64,000 nt of DNA from contig NZ_JBFABE010000003.1 of assembly GCF_040640155.1 (NCBI RefSeq), forward strand, positions 1 to 64,000. The letters are read 5' to 3'. Positions 24,844 through 32,841 of the stretch are shown in pieces. Within the stretch, counting starts at the first letter, position 1, and each line of letters starts with the position of its first letter. Made by a program: the position numbers and the translations under genes. Source of the stretch: Streptosporangium sp040640155 (GTDB lineage Bacteria > Actinomycetota > Actinomycetes > Streptosporangiales > Streptosporangiaceae). Under the pieces are notes generated by a model. That model saw nothing but the letters and a program-made list of their open reading frames with translations, ran no database searches and was not told where the DNA came from.

Positions 24844-26163
24844 GTGGCCTACCGCCTGACGATGGTGGGAACCGGATACCTCGGTGCGACGACGTCCGCG
24901 TGCATGGCCGAGCTGGGCTTCGAAGTGCTCAGTCTCGACGTGGACGCGGAGAAGATCGGCCGCCTGCAGGCCGGTGATCTGCCCATCTACGAACCCGGTC
25001 TGGAGGAGGTGCTGCGGCGCAACCTGGCCAACGGGCGACTGCGCTTCACCACCTCCTACGAGGAGGCCGCCGCCTTCGGGGACGTGCACTTCCTGTGCCT
25101 GGGCACCCCCCAGAAGCCTGGGGAGTACGCCGCGGACGTGTCCTACCTGGACGCCGCGATCGAGTCGCTCGCCCCCCACCTGGACCGCGAGTGCCTGGTC
25201 GTCGGCAAGTCCACCGTCCCGGTGGGCACGGCCCAGCGGCTGGCCGACAAGCTGGCCCGGCTGGCGCCCATCGGCGCGGGCGCCGAGCTGGCGTGGAACC
25301 CCGAGTTCCTCCGCGAGGGGTTCGCGGTGAAGGACACCCTGCACCCCGACCGGATCGTGCTGGGCGTCGCCTCGGACCGGGCCGAGAAGGTCATGCGGGA
25401 GGTGTACGCCTCCATGCTGGAGATGGGCACCCCGATGGTGATCACCGACTACCCCACGGCCGAGCTGGTCAAGGTCGCCGCGAACGCCTTCCTCGCCACG
25501 AAGATCTCCTTCATCAACGCGATGGCAGAGGTCTGCGAGGCGGCGCACGCCGACGTCAAGCAGCTCTCGCTGGCCCTGTCCTTCGACGACCGCATCGGGG
25601 GCAAGTTCCTCAACCCGGGGCTCGGTTTCGGCGGCGGCTGCCTGCCCAAGGACATAAGGGCGTTCATGGCCCGCGCCGGGGAGCTCGGCGCCGACCAGGC
25701 GCTGACCTTCCTGCGCGAGGTCGACGCGATCAACATGCGCCGCCGCGCCCGCATGGTCGACCTGGCCCGCGAGCTGACCGGGGGGTCGTTCCACGGCTGT
25801 ACGGTCGCGGTGCTCGGTGCCGCCTTCAAGCCCAACTCCGACGACATCCGCGACTCCCCGGCCCTCGACGTCGCGGTGAAGATCAGTGAGCAGGGCGGCC
25901 GGGTCACCGTCTACGACCCCGTCGCCCAGGAGAACGCCCGCCGCGCCCACCCGGGCCTGTCCTACGGGGAGTCGGCGCTGGAGGCGGCCAGGGACGCGCA
26001 CGTCGTGCTGCTGCTGACCGAGTGGGAGGAGTTCATCACCCTCGACCCCGAGGAGCTGGGCACGATGGTGGCCTCACGGAAGATCGTCGACGGTCGCAAC
26101 GCCCTTGACGCCGAGACCTGGCGGGCGGCGGGCTGGCACTACCGCGCGCTCGGCCGCCCCTGA
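24844..26163 (+). CDS. UDP-glucose / GDP-mannose 6-dehydrogenase family protein
   Basis: A 439-residue NAD-dependent enzyme that oxidises a sugar nucleotide twice to its uronic acid. It shows the N-terminal Rossmann motif MVGTGYLGATTSACMAELGF, the lid GKSTVPVGTA, NPEFLREGFAVKDTLHPDRI, and the catalytic cysteine in FGGGCLPKDIRAF (about residue 266). The C-terminal domain has VAVLGAAFKPNSDDIRDSPA. The closest activity is UDP-glucose to UDP-glucuronate, but the exact sugar is uncertain. GTG 24844, with AAAGGAG upstream, gives the natural N-terminus. It would supply uronic acid for an acidic polysaccharide. Confidence 0.92.
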   Translation: MAYRLTMVGTGYLGATTSACMAELGFEVLSLDVDAEKIGRLQAGDLPIYEPGLEEVLRRNLANGRLRFTTSYEEAAAFGDVHFLCLGTPQKPGEYAADVSYLDAAIESLAPHLDRECLVVGKSTVPVGTAQRLADKLARLAPIGAGAELAWNPEFLREGFAVKDTLHPDRIVLGVASDRAEKVMREVYASMLEMGTPMVITDYPTAELVKVAANAFLATKISFINAMAEVCEAAHADVKQLSLALSFDDRIGGKFLNPGLGFGGGCLPKDIRAFMARAGELGADQALTFLREVDAINMRRRARMVDLARELTGGSFHGCTVAVLGAAFKPNSDDIRDSPALDVAVKISEQGGRVTVYDPVAQENARRAHPGLSYGESALEAARDAHVVLLLTEWEEFITLDPEELGTMVASRKIVDGRNALDAETWRAAGWHYRALGRP

Positions 26164-26229
26164 TCCCGGCTCCGTCCGCCGGGCCGGAAGAACGATCGCC
26201 TCGTACGCGCGCCGCCGCCTCACACCGGT

Positions 26230-26267
26230 GACGGCGGGCTCCCGGTATCGGCCGGGAACCCGCCGTC
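26230..26267. terminator. 16-bp hairpin between convergent genes
   Basis: GACGGCGGGCTCCCGG pairs with CCGGGAACCCGCCGTC, one mismatch, loop of 6 nt. It sits between the dehydrogenase stop (+, 26163) and the micro-gene stop (-, 26320) and should serve both. Confidence 0.75.
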
Positions 26268-26319
26268 CTCGGAACCGGCGCCCGGGGAGTCTTGTCGCTC
26301 CCCGATCCGCCCGCTCGGC

Positions 26320-26439
26320 TTACCAGTAGTAGTACCAGTAGTCCCTGTTCCAGTAACGCCGACGCCGACGGCGTCTCCTGGGGCCGGGACCACCGTGCTC
26401 GAGCCGGGAAGTCCCGGAAAAGATCGCATCGAAGTTCAT
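26320..26439 (-). CDS. 39-residue Arg8/aromatic-tailed micro-protein
   Basis: A complete small open frame with ATG, GAGAGG ribosome-binding site 6 nt upstream and a TAA stop. Residues 1-20 (MNFDAIFSGTSRLEHGGPGP) are mixed, residues 21-28 are eight consecutive arginines, and residues 29-39 are YWNRDYWYYYW. Codon usage in the aromatic part is uniform (TAC, TGG), and the stop is immediately followed by non-coding DNA and a terminator. It is preceded by an A/T-rich region unlike the rest of the window, suggesting a real promoter. The function is unknown. A modified-peptide precursor or a nucleic-acid/membrane-binding peptide are possibilities, but no modifying enzyme is adjacent. Confidence 0.6.
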   Translation of the reverse strand: MNFDAIFSGTSRLEHGGPGPRRRRRRRRYWNRDYWYYYW

Positions 26440-26612
26440 GGGCACCTCTCTTCATGTCGATCTCTCGAATCTCTCAATATCCACCATATGCTTCATAAAA
26501 GACGAATACATAAAATCGTCTTCAATTTGGCTTCACGATACTTTTAGTGGATAGCTCCGAGAAAAACGCATGAAGATTCATTGACCCGGGGCACGGAAAA
26601 CCCCCGACGCCG
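26440..26612. promoter_or_regulatory. A/T-rich intergenic segment
   Basis: About 120 bp around 26455-26580 are strikingly A/T-rich for this genome, with CATAAAAGACGAATAC and ACATAAAATCG runs. The segment lies directly upstream of the micro-gene (minus strand) and downstream of the DUF397 gene. It probably contains the micro-gene promoter and may be a site for a silencer of A/T-rich DNA. Confidence 0.5.
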
Positions 26613-26870
26613 TCAGTTGTCGAACTCCCCCAGCTTCACACCGCCGACGAAGGCGTCCCACTCCGCCTGGGTGAAGAACAGCTTCGGCCCCTCGGGGTTC
26701 TTGGAGTCGCGCAGCACGTAGAGCGGGCCGGCCCCGGCCTTGTGGCCCTCACCGACGTCGTCGACCACGGCCACCTCGACACAGCTGCCGTCACCGTCGT
26801 TCTCGGGAGCCGCCCGGCGCCAGACGGCCCTGCTGAGATCCGCGTCCATGTCGTCCATCACCTTCGCCAT
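26613..26870 (-). CDS. DUF397 domain protein without an adjacent XRE regulator
   Basis: An 85-residue DUF397 protein, shown by DLSRAVWRRAAPENDG at the N-terminus and VLRDSKNPEGPKLFFTQAEW with GVKLGEFDN at the end. In actinomycetes these proteins normally lie just after a helix-turn-helix XRE regulator and act with it. Here the neighbours are a micro-gene and a secreted peptide, with no regulator within 250 bp upstream, so it is an orphan copy. ATG 26870 is the annotated start. Confidence 0.9.
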   Translation of the reverse strand: MAKVMDDMDADLSRAVWRRAAPENDGDGSCVEVAVVDDVGEGHKAGAGPLYVLRDSKNPEGPKLFFTQAEWDAFVGGVKLGEFDN

Positions 26871-27050
26871 TCACGCCCGCCTGCGGGACGTGCCCGCGCG
26901 GAGCTCTTTCGGAACGGGTACGGATCCGCGCGACGTCGCGGGACGGCCGGTGACGTGCCCCTCGATGTCGCGGTCCACGTACACGATAGACCGGGCCGTC
27001 CCCGGCGCCGGCCGTTACGGAGAACGACGGGCCCGGCCGGGTCGGCGTGC

Positions 27051-27170
27051 CGGCGTGGAACTCGCGGCGGATCGGTGTGGCGACGTGGGGGTCACGGCGG
27101 ACCGGTGTGCCGGCGTGGAACTCACGGCGGGTCAGTGCGCCGAGATGGAACTCACGTCGGAGTGGGCCGG
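27051..27170. repeat. Four tandem 30-bp repeats
   Basis: Four consecutive 30-bp units start CGGCGTGGAACTC or close variants (27051, 27081, 27111, 27141). On the minus strand they encode a decapeptide close to RSAVSSTPAH. The array overlaps the 3' end and stop codon of the small secreted-peptide gene. Confidence 0.85.
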
Positions 27171-27257
27171 CTGCCGGTTCTCACCGGCACCCAGGCTGCC
27201 GAACACCGCCAGGACCGCCATGGTGAGTCCGAGGACGGCGCGGATAGCGTTCCTCAT
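27132..27257 (-). CDS. 41-residue secreted or membrane peptide, stop lies inside a repeat
   Basis: A small gene with ATG, a GGGAGG site 10 nt upstream and a signal-like N-terminus: MRNAIRAVLG, then hydrophobic LTMAVLAVFG, then SLGAGENRQPAHS. The product ends SSISAH at TGA (27132-27134). That TGA sits where sister repeat units have CGG or CGA, so one C-to-T change could have created it. Without it the frame stays open through the repeats to TAA at 27015, giving 80 residues. No family is recognised. It is likely exported or membrane-inserted. Confidence 0.6.
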   Translation of the reverse strand: MRNAIRAVLGLTMAVLAVFGSLGAGENRQPAHSDVSSISAH

Positions 27258-27352
27258 GATCCTCAACCTCCCGAGTCTATGAGGATCTTCTCCTTCCCCC
27301 CGGATTCCCGTCTATCCGCAATTCACTAAATTGATGGTCAAAAGGGGAATAA

Positions 27353-27856
27353 TCAGGCTCCGAGCTGGGCGGCTTCGGCACGGAGGCGCTCACCCTTGGC
27401 GTGGGCCTGGTCCTTGAGGGCGCGCTGGAACGCCTCCATCCTCGCCCTGAGCCCCTCGTCGGAGGCGGCGAGGATCCGTACGGCCAGCAGGCCCGCGTTA
27501 CGGGCGCCCCCGACGGCGACGGTCGCGACCGGGACCCCGGCGGGCATCTGGACGATCGACAGCAGGGAGTCCAGCCCGTCGAGGTACTTCAGCGGGACCG
27601 GCACGCCGATCACCGGCAGGGGGGTCACCGAGGCGAGCATGCCCGGCAGGTGGGCGGCTCCCCCGGCACCCGCGATGATCACCTTCAACCCGCGCCCGGC
27701 GGCCCCGGCGCCGTACGCGATCATCTCCTCGGGCATGCGGTGCGCGGAGACCACGTCAGCCTCGAACGCCACCCCGAACTCGGCGAGCGCCTCGGCGGCC
27801 GATCTCATCACCGGCCAGTCGGAGTCGCTGCCCATGACGATGCCGACGGTGGTCAT
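27353..27856 (-). CDS. purE: N5-carboxyaminoimidazole ribonucleotide mutase
   Basis: A 167-residue class I PurE that converts N5-CAIR to CAIR in purine synthesis. The opening TTVGIVMGSDSDWPVM and the loop SAHRMPEEM carry the catalytic and phosphate-binding residues, followed by GAGGAAHLPGMLAS and PLPVIGVPV. Length is normal. It lies downstream of purK on the same strand with a 123-bp gap, in the usual purK-purE order. Confidence 0.96.
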   Translation of the reverse strand: MTTVGIVMGSDSDWPVMRSAAEALAEFGVAFEADVVSAHRMPEEMIAYGAGAAGRGLKVIIAGAGGAAHLPGMLASVTPLPVIGVPVPLKYLDGLDSLLSIVQMPAGVPVATVAVGGARNAGLLAVRILAASDEGLRARMEAFQRALKDQAHAKGERLRAEAAQLGA

Positions 27857-27979
27857 GCTGTCTCCCTGCCTGCGGGCCGCGAGGGCCGTGCTGTCGACGT
27901 TTTCCCGGCGTTCCCGGCGTTCCGGGCGTTCCCGTCGTTCGGGGATGTCCTCACCGTTCGAGACGTTCTCGCCGTTCTC

Positions 27980-29137
27980 TCAGGTGTATCTTCCCTCGGT
28001 CAGGTAGACCGCGGCGTGCCGGGCACGGGCGCGGACCTCCTCCAGGTCGGTGCCGAGCGCGGTGACGTGGCCGATCTTGCGCCCCGGCCGCACCTCCTTG
28101 CCGTAGAAGTGGACCTTGATCCCGGGATCGTGGGCCATCACGTGCTCGTACCTGGCGAAGACGTCCGGGTCGTCGCCGCCCAGCAGGTTGGCCATCACCA
28201 CCACGGGAGCGGTCGGCGCGGGAGACCCGAGCGGCAGGTCGAGAACGGCGCGCAGGTGCTGCTCGTACTGGGAGGTGCGCGCGCCCTCGATCGTCCAGTG
28301 GCCGCTGTTGTGCGGGCGCATGGCGAGCTCGTTGACGATCAGGCCCGAGGAGACGGCGAACATCTCCACGGCCAGCAGGCCGGTGACGCCGAGTTCCTTG
28401 GCGATGTTCAGGGCGATCTCCTGGGCCGCCGCGGCCTGTTCCGGGTCGAGGCCGGGCGCGGGGGCGAGCACCTCGACGCAGATGCCGTCCCGCTGGACGG
28501 TCTCCACCACCGGGTAGCTGACGCCCTGCCCGTGCGGCGACCTGGCGACCAGCACGGCGAGCTCCCGCTCGAAGGTCACGAACCCCTCGGCCATCAGCGG
28601 CACGCCGGAGGCCAGCACCTCGGCCGCGTCGCCGGCGGAGCGGCAGACCCAGACGCCCCGCCCGTCGTATCCGCCGCGGACCGCCTTGAGCACGACCGGC
28701 CAGCCGTGCTCCGCGGCGAACCCCTCGACGTCGGCGGCCGTCTCGACCCGCCGCCAGGGCGGGCAGGGGGCACCGATCGCGGTCAGCCGCTCGCGCATCA
28801 CGGCCTTGTCCTGGGCGTGGACGAGCGCGTCGGCGCCGGGATGCACGGCGAAGCCGTCCTCGCCCAGGGCGCGGACGTGCTCGGTGGGCACGTGCTCGTG
28901 GTCGAAGGTGACCGCGTCGCACCCCTTGGCGAGGTCGCGCAGGTCCTCCAGGGACCGGTGGTCGCCCAGGCGCACGTCGGCGACCACGCGGGCGGCGCTC
29001 TCGTCGGGCGAGCCCGCCAGGACCCGCAGGTCGACGCCGAGGGCGATGGCCGCCTGCTGGGTCATCCGGGCCAGCTGACCGGCTCCGATCATGCCGACGA
29101 CGGGTCCGAGGGGATGGGCCGAGGAATGGCTGCTCAC
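27980..29137 (-). CDS. purK: N5-carboxyaminoimidazole ribonucleotide synthase
   Basis: A 385-residue ATP-grasp enzyme that makes N5-CAIR from AIR, bicarbonate and ATP. Features are VVGMIGAGQLARMTQQAA, the ATP-grasp lysine loop VLKAVRGGYDGRGVWV, EGFVTFERELAVLVAR, VNELAMRPHNSGHWTIEGA and the C-terminal HFYGKEVRPGRKIGHVTAL. GTG 29137 is chosen to give a short leader before the Rossmann motif; there is no strong ribosome-binding site. It partners with PurE directly downstream. Confidence 0.93.
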   Translation of the reverse strand: MSSHSSAHPLGPVVGMIGAGQLARMTQQAAIALGVDLRVLAGSPDESAARVVADVRLGDHRSLEDLRDLAKGCDAVTFDHEHVPTEHVRALGEDGFAVHPGADALVHAQDKAVMRERLTAIGAPCPPWRRVETAADVEGFAAEHGWPVVLKAVRGGYDGRGVWVCRSAGDAAEVLASGVPLMAEGFVTFERELAVLVARSPHGQGVSYPVVETVQRDGICVEVLAPAPGLDPEQAAAAQEIALNIAKELGVTGLLAVEMFAVSSGLIVNELAMRPHNSGHWTIEGARTSQYEQHLRAVLDLPLGSPAPTAPVVVMANLLGGDDPDVFARYEHVMAHDPGIKVHFYGKEVRPGRKIGHVTALGTDLEEVRARARHAAVYLTEGRYT

Positions 29138-29570
29138 GGCGGTCGAGTGTACCGTCCCCGGGTACGACGACGGTCGGCCGGTAGGGGGCTCACCGACCGG
29201 TGACCCCGCCTCCTCGCCGGCGACGACGGGCGAGGCCGGCTCGGGGGCGCGTCCTTCGCGAGGGGCTGGGCGGCCGTTCCGGGTCGCCTCGCAGGCACGA
29301 CCGCCCAGCGTCTTCTCCGCCCGGGTGGCGCCCCTCTCCACCCGGAGGGGTCCGGAGGTCTCCCTCGTCCTACCGGGTCAGCGTAACGTCAGGGCGCCTT
29401 CACGAACCGTCAAATACGACATTTCTCTAATAGAGCCTGATGGGGGTTATGAGAAAATCGGCGTGATGCCACGCGGCCTCGCACGCCGCACCGGTACCCT
29501 GATCCGAGAGTGTTCGAGGTCCTCCGACGTGGTGGATCACCGGTCGACCCCGAAAGGACCGTGCACGGAC
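29138..29570. promoter_or_regulatory. Divergent intergenic region purK / GtrA
   Basis: This 433-bp stretch holds no gene I can support. It becomes A/T-richer at 29405-29460, where the near-palindrome CTCTAATAGAG occurs. Promoters for purK (minus) and the GtrA gene (plus) must lie here. An extended GtrA start at ATG 29466 would use the last 105 bp. Confidence 0.45.
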
Positions 29571-30128
29571 GTGGAGTCTCTCCGGAACGCCTACGGGCGG
29601 CTCGCCGAGCTGGCACGGGAACTTGCCAAGTTCGGCACGGTCGGCGCGATCGCCTTCGTGATCGACTACGGCGGCACCAACCTGCTGCGGTTCGGGTTCG
29701 ACTGGGGACCGCTCAAGTCCAAGATCGCCGCCACCGTCGTCGCGGCCACCCTCGCCTACCTCGGCAACCGCCACTGGACGTTCAAGGACCGGGAGCAGAG
29801 CGGCCTGGCACGCGAGTACTTCCTGTTCTTCGTGCTCAACGGCATCGGCCTGCTCATCTCGCTGCTGGTGATCGGCTTCGTGACCTACACGCTCGGCAGG
29901 GAGGACCCGCTGAGCTACAACATCGCCCTGATCATCGGAACCGGGATCGGCACCCTGTTCCGGTTCTGGTCCTACAAGAAGTGGGTCTTCCTGGCCCCCG
30001 TGATCCCGGTGATCCCGGTGGACCCCGTGCCTCCCGCCGCCCCGGCGCCGAACAGCCAGGTGAACGGCCACGTGTACCTGCTGGACAAGGCGCCGGAGGA
30101 GAAGGCGCCGCCTCCCCGGCAGCGCTGA
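29571..30128 (+). CDS. GtrA-family membrane protein
   Basis: A 185-residue GtrA-like protein with four membrane helices. It has ELAKFGTVGAIAFVIDYGG, a central AYLGNRHWTFKDRE (typical N-R-x-W-T-F signature) and LFRFWSYKKWVFL before a Pro-rich tail. GtrA proteins are thought to flip or assist undecaprenyl-phosphate-linked sugars used for glycan decoration. The GTG at 29571 places the domain at the usual distance; ATG 29466 would add 35 residues. The gene stands alone between purK and a two-component system. Confidence 0.88.
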   Translation: MESLRNAYGRLAELARELAKFGTVGAIAFVIDYGGTNLLRFGFDWGPLKSKIAATVVAATLAYLGNRHWTFKDREQSGLAREYFLFFVLNGIGLLISLLVIGFVTYTLGREDPLSYNIALIIGTGIGTLFRFWSYKKWVFLAPVIPVIPVDPVPPAAPAPNSQVNGHVYLLDKAPEEKAPPPRQR

Positions 30129-30142
30129 ACACCGGCGTACCG

Positions 30143-31420
30143 TCAGGCGGGTCCGCGGACGACGCGCTTCCTGCCCGGGTCGCCCACCTGGCGCAGGAAG
30201 AACGCGAACGCCGCGGGACGGGGCCGTACCAGCTCCAGGCGCCCGCCGTCGGCGGCGGCCAGCGCCCTGGCCAGGGGCAGGCCGAGACCCGTGCTGCCGC
30301 CCCCGCTGACGTTCCGCTCGAAGACCCTGGGGGCCAGGTCGTCGGGGATGCCCCTGCCCTGGTCGGCCACCTCGATCACGACGGACCTGTCCTTGACGCT
30401 GGTCGTCACGGTCACCGTGCCGTCGCCGTGCTCCAGCGAGTTCTCCAGCAGGGTGGAGATGACCTGGCCGATACCGCCGCCGGTACCCAGCGCCTGGAGC
30501 TCGCGGGTGCCGGCCAGTTTCAGCCTCCGCCCGGCCCGGCGGAACGCCGGTCCCCACTCGATGAACTGCTGGTCGAGCAGCGTGTCGAGTTCCACGACCT
30601 CGGACTGGGCCTGACGCTGCCGTCTGGCGGTGGCCAGCAGCTCGTCGATCACGGCGGTGAGCCGCTCGGCCTGCACGATCGCGGCCTCGCCCTCCTCCTT
30701 GACGACGCCCGGCTCGTCGGCGGCGGCGACGATCTCCTCAAGTCTCATGGTCAGCCCGGTGAGAGGAGTGCGGAGCTGGTGGGAGGCGTCGGTGGCGAAC
30801 TCCCTCTCCCTGGCCAGCAGGTCGGAGATGCGGGTCGCGCTCCGGTCCAGCACCTCGGCCACCCGGTCGAGCTCCTGGATGCCGTAGCGGTGCTTGCTGG
30901 GCCTGGCGTCGCCCGAACCGAGACGCTCGGCGATCATCGCCAGGTCGCTGAGCGGGAGCGTCAGCCGCCGCGACTGCACGATGGCGAGCCCGACCGCGAC
31001 CGCCAGGGCAGCCGCGGCGAGTCCCAGGATGAGGAAGAGCCACGCGCGGACCTCGCGCTCCACCTCCGTCTTGTCCCGGCTGACCGCGACGTACACGCCG
31101 TTCTCCGACTGGGCGTCCTCGGTCATCTTCTGGTTCTCGGGGGGCTCGGTGCCCACCGTTATCACCTGGGGGGGCGTCCCCTTCGCATAGATCTGGATGT
31201 AGAGGTCGGAGTACTTGCGTTCCAGTTGCTGCTCGTCGACGGGCTGGTCCTGGATCCGGGCGTACTCCACCTCCCCCAGCAGGCTCTTGGCGTACGAGGA
31301 GAGCGCCTGGGTCGCCTCCTCCTCGATGAGCCGGTTGACCGCCACACCGAGGGGGATGCCGAGCAGCAGCACCCCGATGACCGCGACGAGAAGGGTTGAG
31401 GAGAGCAGGCGGCGGCGCAT
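30143..31420 (-). CDS. Sensor histidine kinase
   Basis: A 425-residue kinase with two membrane helices (about 8-30 and 127-150) enclosing an extracellular domain of about 95 residues. These are followed by a HAMP segment, the H-box ATDASHQLRTPL with the phospho-His, an N-box LLENSLEHGDG and G boxes VADQGRGIP and GSTGLGLPLA. The regulator gene lies immediately upstream with a 3-nt gap. Ligand unknown. The extracellular domain contains many charged residues and Gln, and has no Cys. Confidence 0.93.
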   Translation of the reverse strand: MRRRLLSSTLLVAVIGVLLLGIPLGVAVNRLIEEEATQALSSYAKSLLGEVEYARIQDQPVDEQQLERKYSDLYIQIYAKGTPPQVITVGTEPPENQKMTEDAQSENGVYVAVSRDKTEVEREVRAWLFLILGLAAAALAVAVGLAIVQSRRLTLPLSDLAMIAERLGSGDARPSKHRYGIQELDRVAEVLDRSATRISDLLAREREFATDASHQLRTPLTGLTMRLEEIVAAADEPGVVKEEGEAAIVQAERLTAVIDELLATARRQRQAQSEVVELDTLLDQQFIEWGPAFRRAGRRLKLAGTRELQALGTGGGIGQVISTLLENSLEHGDGTVTVTTSVKDRSVVIEVADQGRGIPDDLAPRVFERNVSGGGSTGLGLPLARALAAADGGRLELVRPRPAAFAFFLRQVGDPGRKRVVRGPA

Positions 31421-31423
31421 CTC

Positions 31424-32092
31424 CTACTCGCGCTCGAACCTGAAGCCGACCCCTCGAACCGTCGTGATGTACCGGGGCTTGGCGGCGTCGTCCCCGAGCT
31501 TGCGGCGCAGCCAGGAGATGTGCATGTCCAGGGTCTTGGTCGAACCCCACCAGTTGGTGTCCCACACCTCGCGCATGATCTGCTCCCGGGTGACCACCTT
31601 CCCGGCGTCCCGGACCAGCACCCTCAGCAGGTCGAACTCCTTGGTGGTCAGGTGCAGTTCCTTGTCGCCCATCCACGCGCGGCGGGAGTCGGCGTCGATG
31701 CGCACGCCCTGGACCACCGGCGTCTCGGACGTGCCGCGCCGCAACAGGGCGCGGACGCGCGCCAGCAACTCGGCGAGACGGAAAGGCTTGGTCACGTAGT
31801 CGTCGGCCCCGGCGTCGAGGCCCACCACGGTGTCCACCTCGTCGACGCGGGCGGTGAGTATCAGCACGGGAGTCCCGTGGCCCTCGGCGCGGATCCGCCG
31901 GGCCACCTCCAGGCCGTCCATCTCGGGCAGGCCCAGGTCGAGAACGATCAAGTCGATGCCGCCCGACAGCGCTCGTTCCAGAGCCTGCGGGCCGTCAGGG
32001 CTCACCTCTACTTGATAACCCTCGCGGCGCAGCGCGCGCGCCAATGGTTCGGAAATCGAGGTGTCATCCTCGGCGAGTAGTACACAGGTCAT
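31424..32092 (-). CDS. OmpR/PhoB-family response regulator
   Basis: A 222-residue regulator with an N-terminal receiver (LLAEDDTS, phospho-Asp in LIVLDLGLPEMDG, Lys in YVTKPF) and a C-terminal winged helix (HLTTKEFDLLRVLVRDAG, DMHISWLRRKLGDD, YITTVRGVGFRF). It is co-transcribed with the kinase directly downstream, and its first gene position implies a promoter in 32093-32280. Targets are unknown. Confidence 0.95.
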   Translation of the reverse strand: MTCVLLAEDDTSISEPLARALRREGYQVEVSPDGPQALERALSGGIDLIVLDLGLPEMDGLEVARRIRAEGHGTPVLILTARVDEVDTVVGLDAGADDYVTKPFRLAELLARVRALLRRGTSETPVVQGVRIDADSRRAWMGDKELHLTTKEFDLLRVLVRDAGKVVTREQIMREVWDTNWWGSTKTLDMHISWLRRKLGDDAAKPRYITTVRGVGFRFERE

Positions 32093-32288
32093 GTTGCGAT
32101 CGTAGGACCTTAGGGGATCGTTTCCCCGGTACAGCGCGCGGTTTGACTCGTCGTTGACCTATCCATTGACCTGGGCAAACACTGATAAATCCCGGATAGT
32201 CATCCCGCAACGGCCCGAGGCCGCGCGGTAGGCCTCCCGCCTCATAAGCCCCTCGAAAGCACAGGGGCCCAAAAGGATTGACCGGCAA
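32093..32288. promoter_or_regulatory. Upstream region of the two-component operon
   Basis: About 200 bp without a gene. The segment around 32135-32205 is A/T-rich and probably holds the promoter for the response regulator. I cannot fix its boxes. Confidence 0.4.
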
Positions 32289-32334
32289 AGCAGAACACGC
32301 CCTACCAGAAAGGATCTGGCGGGCGTGTTCTGCT
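32289..32334 (-). terminator. Strong bipartite hairpin after bacterioferritin
   Basis: AGCAGAACACGCCC pairs exactly with GGGCGTGTTCTGCT (14 bp), and an inner CCAGA/TCTGG stem forms in the loop. It begins 10 nt after the bfr stop on the minus strand. Confidence 0.85.
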
Positions 32335-32343
32335 CAATTCATC

Positions 32344-32826
32344 TCATTCCGCCGACGGCGGCTCCGCGTAGCGGGCGAGGTAGAGCTGCTCACCGAGACT
32401 GCCGATCAGACCCAGTTCGGTCTCCAGGTAGTCGATGTGGCGCTCCTCGTCCTCCAGGATCTCCTCGAAGAGGCGGGCCGAGGTGGTGTCGCCCTTCTCG
32501 CGCATCAGCACGATGGCGGGCCGCAGGCGGGTGACCACCTCCACCTCGACGTTCAGGTCGGCGCGGAGCTGCTCCGCGACGGTCTGGCCGATGTGCAGGG
32601 TGCCCAGCTTCTGGTAGTTGGGCAGTCCCTCCAGGAAGAGGATGCGGTCGGTGAGCTTCTCCGCGTGGCGCATCTCGTCGATGGACTCTTCGCGGGTGTA
32701 TTTGGCCAACCGGGTGTAGCCCCAGTTCTCCTGCATCTTGGCGTGGAGGAAGTACTGGTTGATCGCGGTCAGCTCGGCGGTCAGCTGCTCGTTGAGCAGC
32801 TCAATGATCTTCTTGTCGCCCTGCAT
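32344..32826 (-). CDS. bfr: Bacterioferritin
   Basis: A 160-residue haem-containing ferritin that oxidises and stores iron. Ferroxidase residues are in place: Glu18, Glu51, His54, plus the later Glu and His in EDEERHIDYLE. Met52, which ligates the haem between two subunits, is present in SIDEMRHAEK. It lies 15 bp downstream of the bacterioferritin-associated ferredoxin in the same operon, behind two iron boxes, so iron-dependent control is expected. Confidence 0.97.
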   Translation of the reverse strand: MQGDKKIIELLNEQLTAELTAINQYFLHAKMQENWGYTRLAKYTREESIDEMRHAEKLTDRILFLEGLPNYQKLGTLHIGQTVAEQLRADLNVEVEVVTRLRPAIVLMREKGDTTSARLFEEILEDEERHIDYLETELGLIGSLGEQLYLARYAEPPSAE

Positions 32827-32841
32827 GACGGGCTCCTCGTG

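Noticed and set aside
23410..26001. Long minus-strand frame opposite the sugar-nucleotide dehydrogenase and through the acyl-CoA dehydrogenase
   Set aside because: Both strands' real genes are identified by catalytic motifs; the long frame has no homology-like segment.
26320..26439. Confident call as an atropopeptide or other RiPP precursor
   Set aside because: The aromatic tail is suggestive, but no P450, radical SAM, cyclase or transporter gene is in the neighbourhood.
27051..27170. CRISPR array
   Set aside because: The four 30-bp units are directly tandem with no spacers, and no cas genes are present.
26740..27282. Plus-strand open frame of about 180 residues across the DUF397 and repeat region
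   Set aside because: It is opposite the DUF397 gene, has no ribosome-binding site or family features, and the repeats explain its length.
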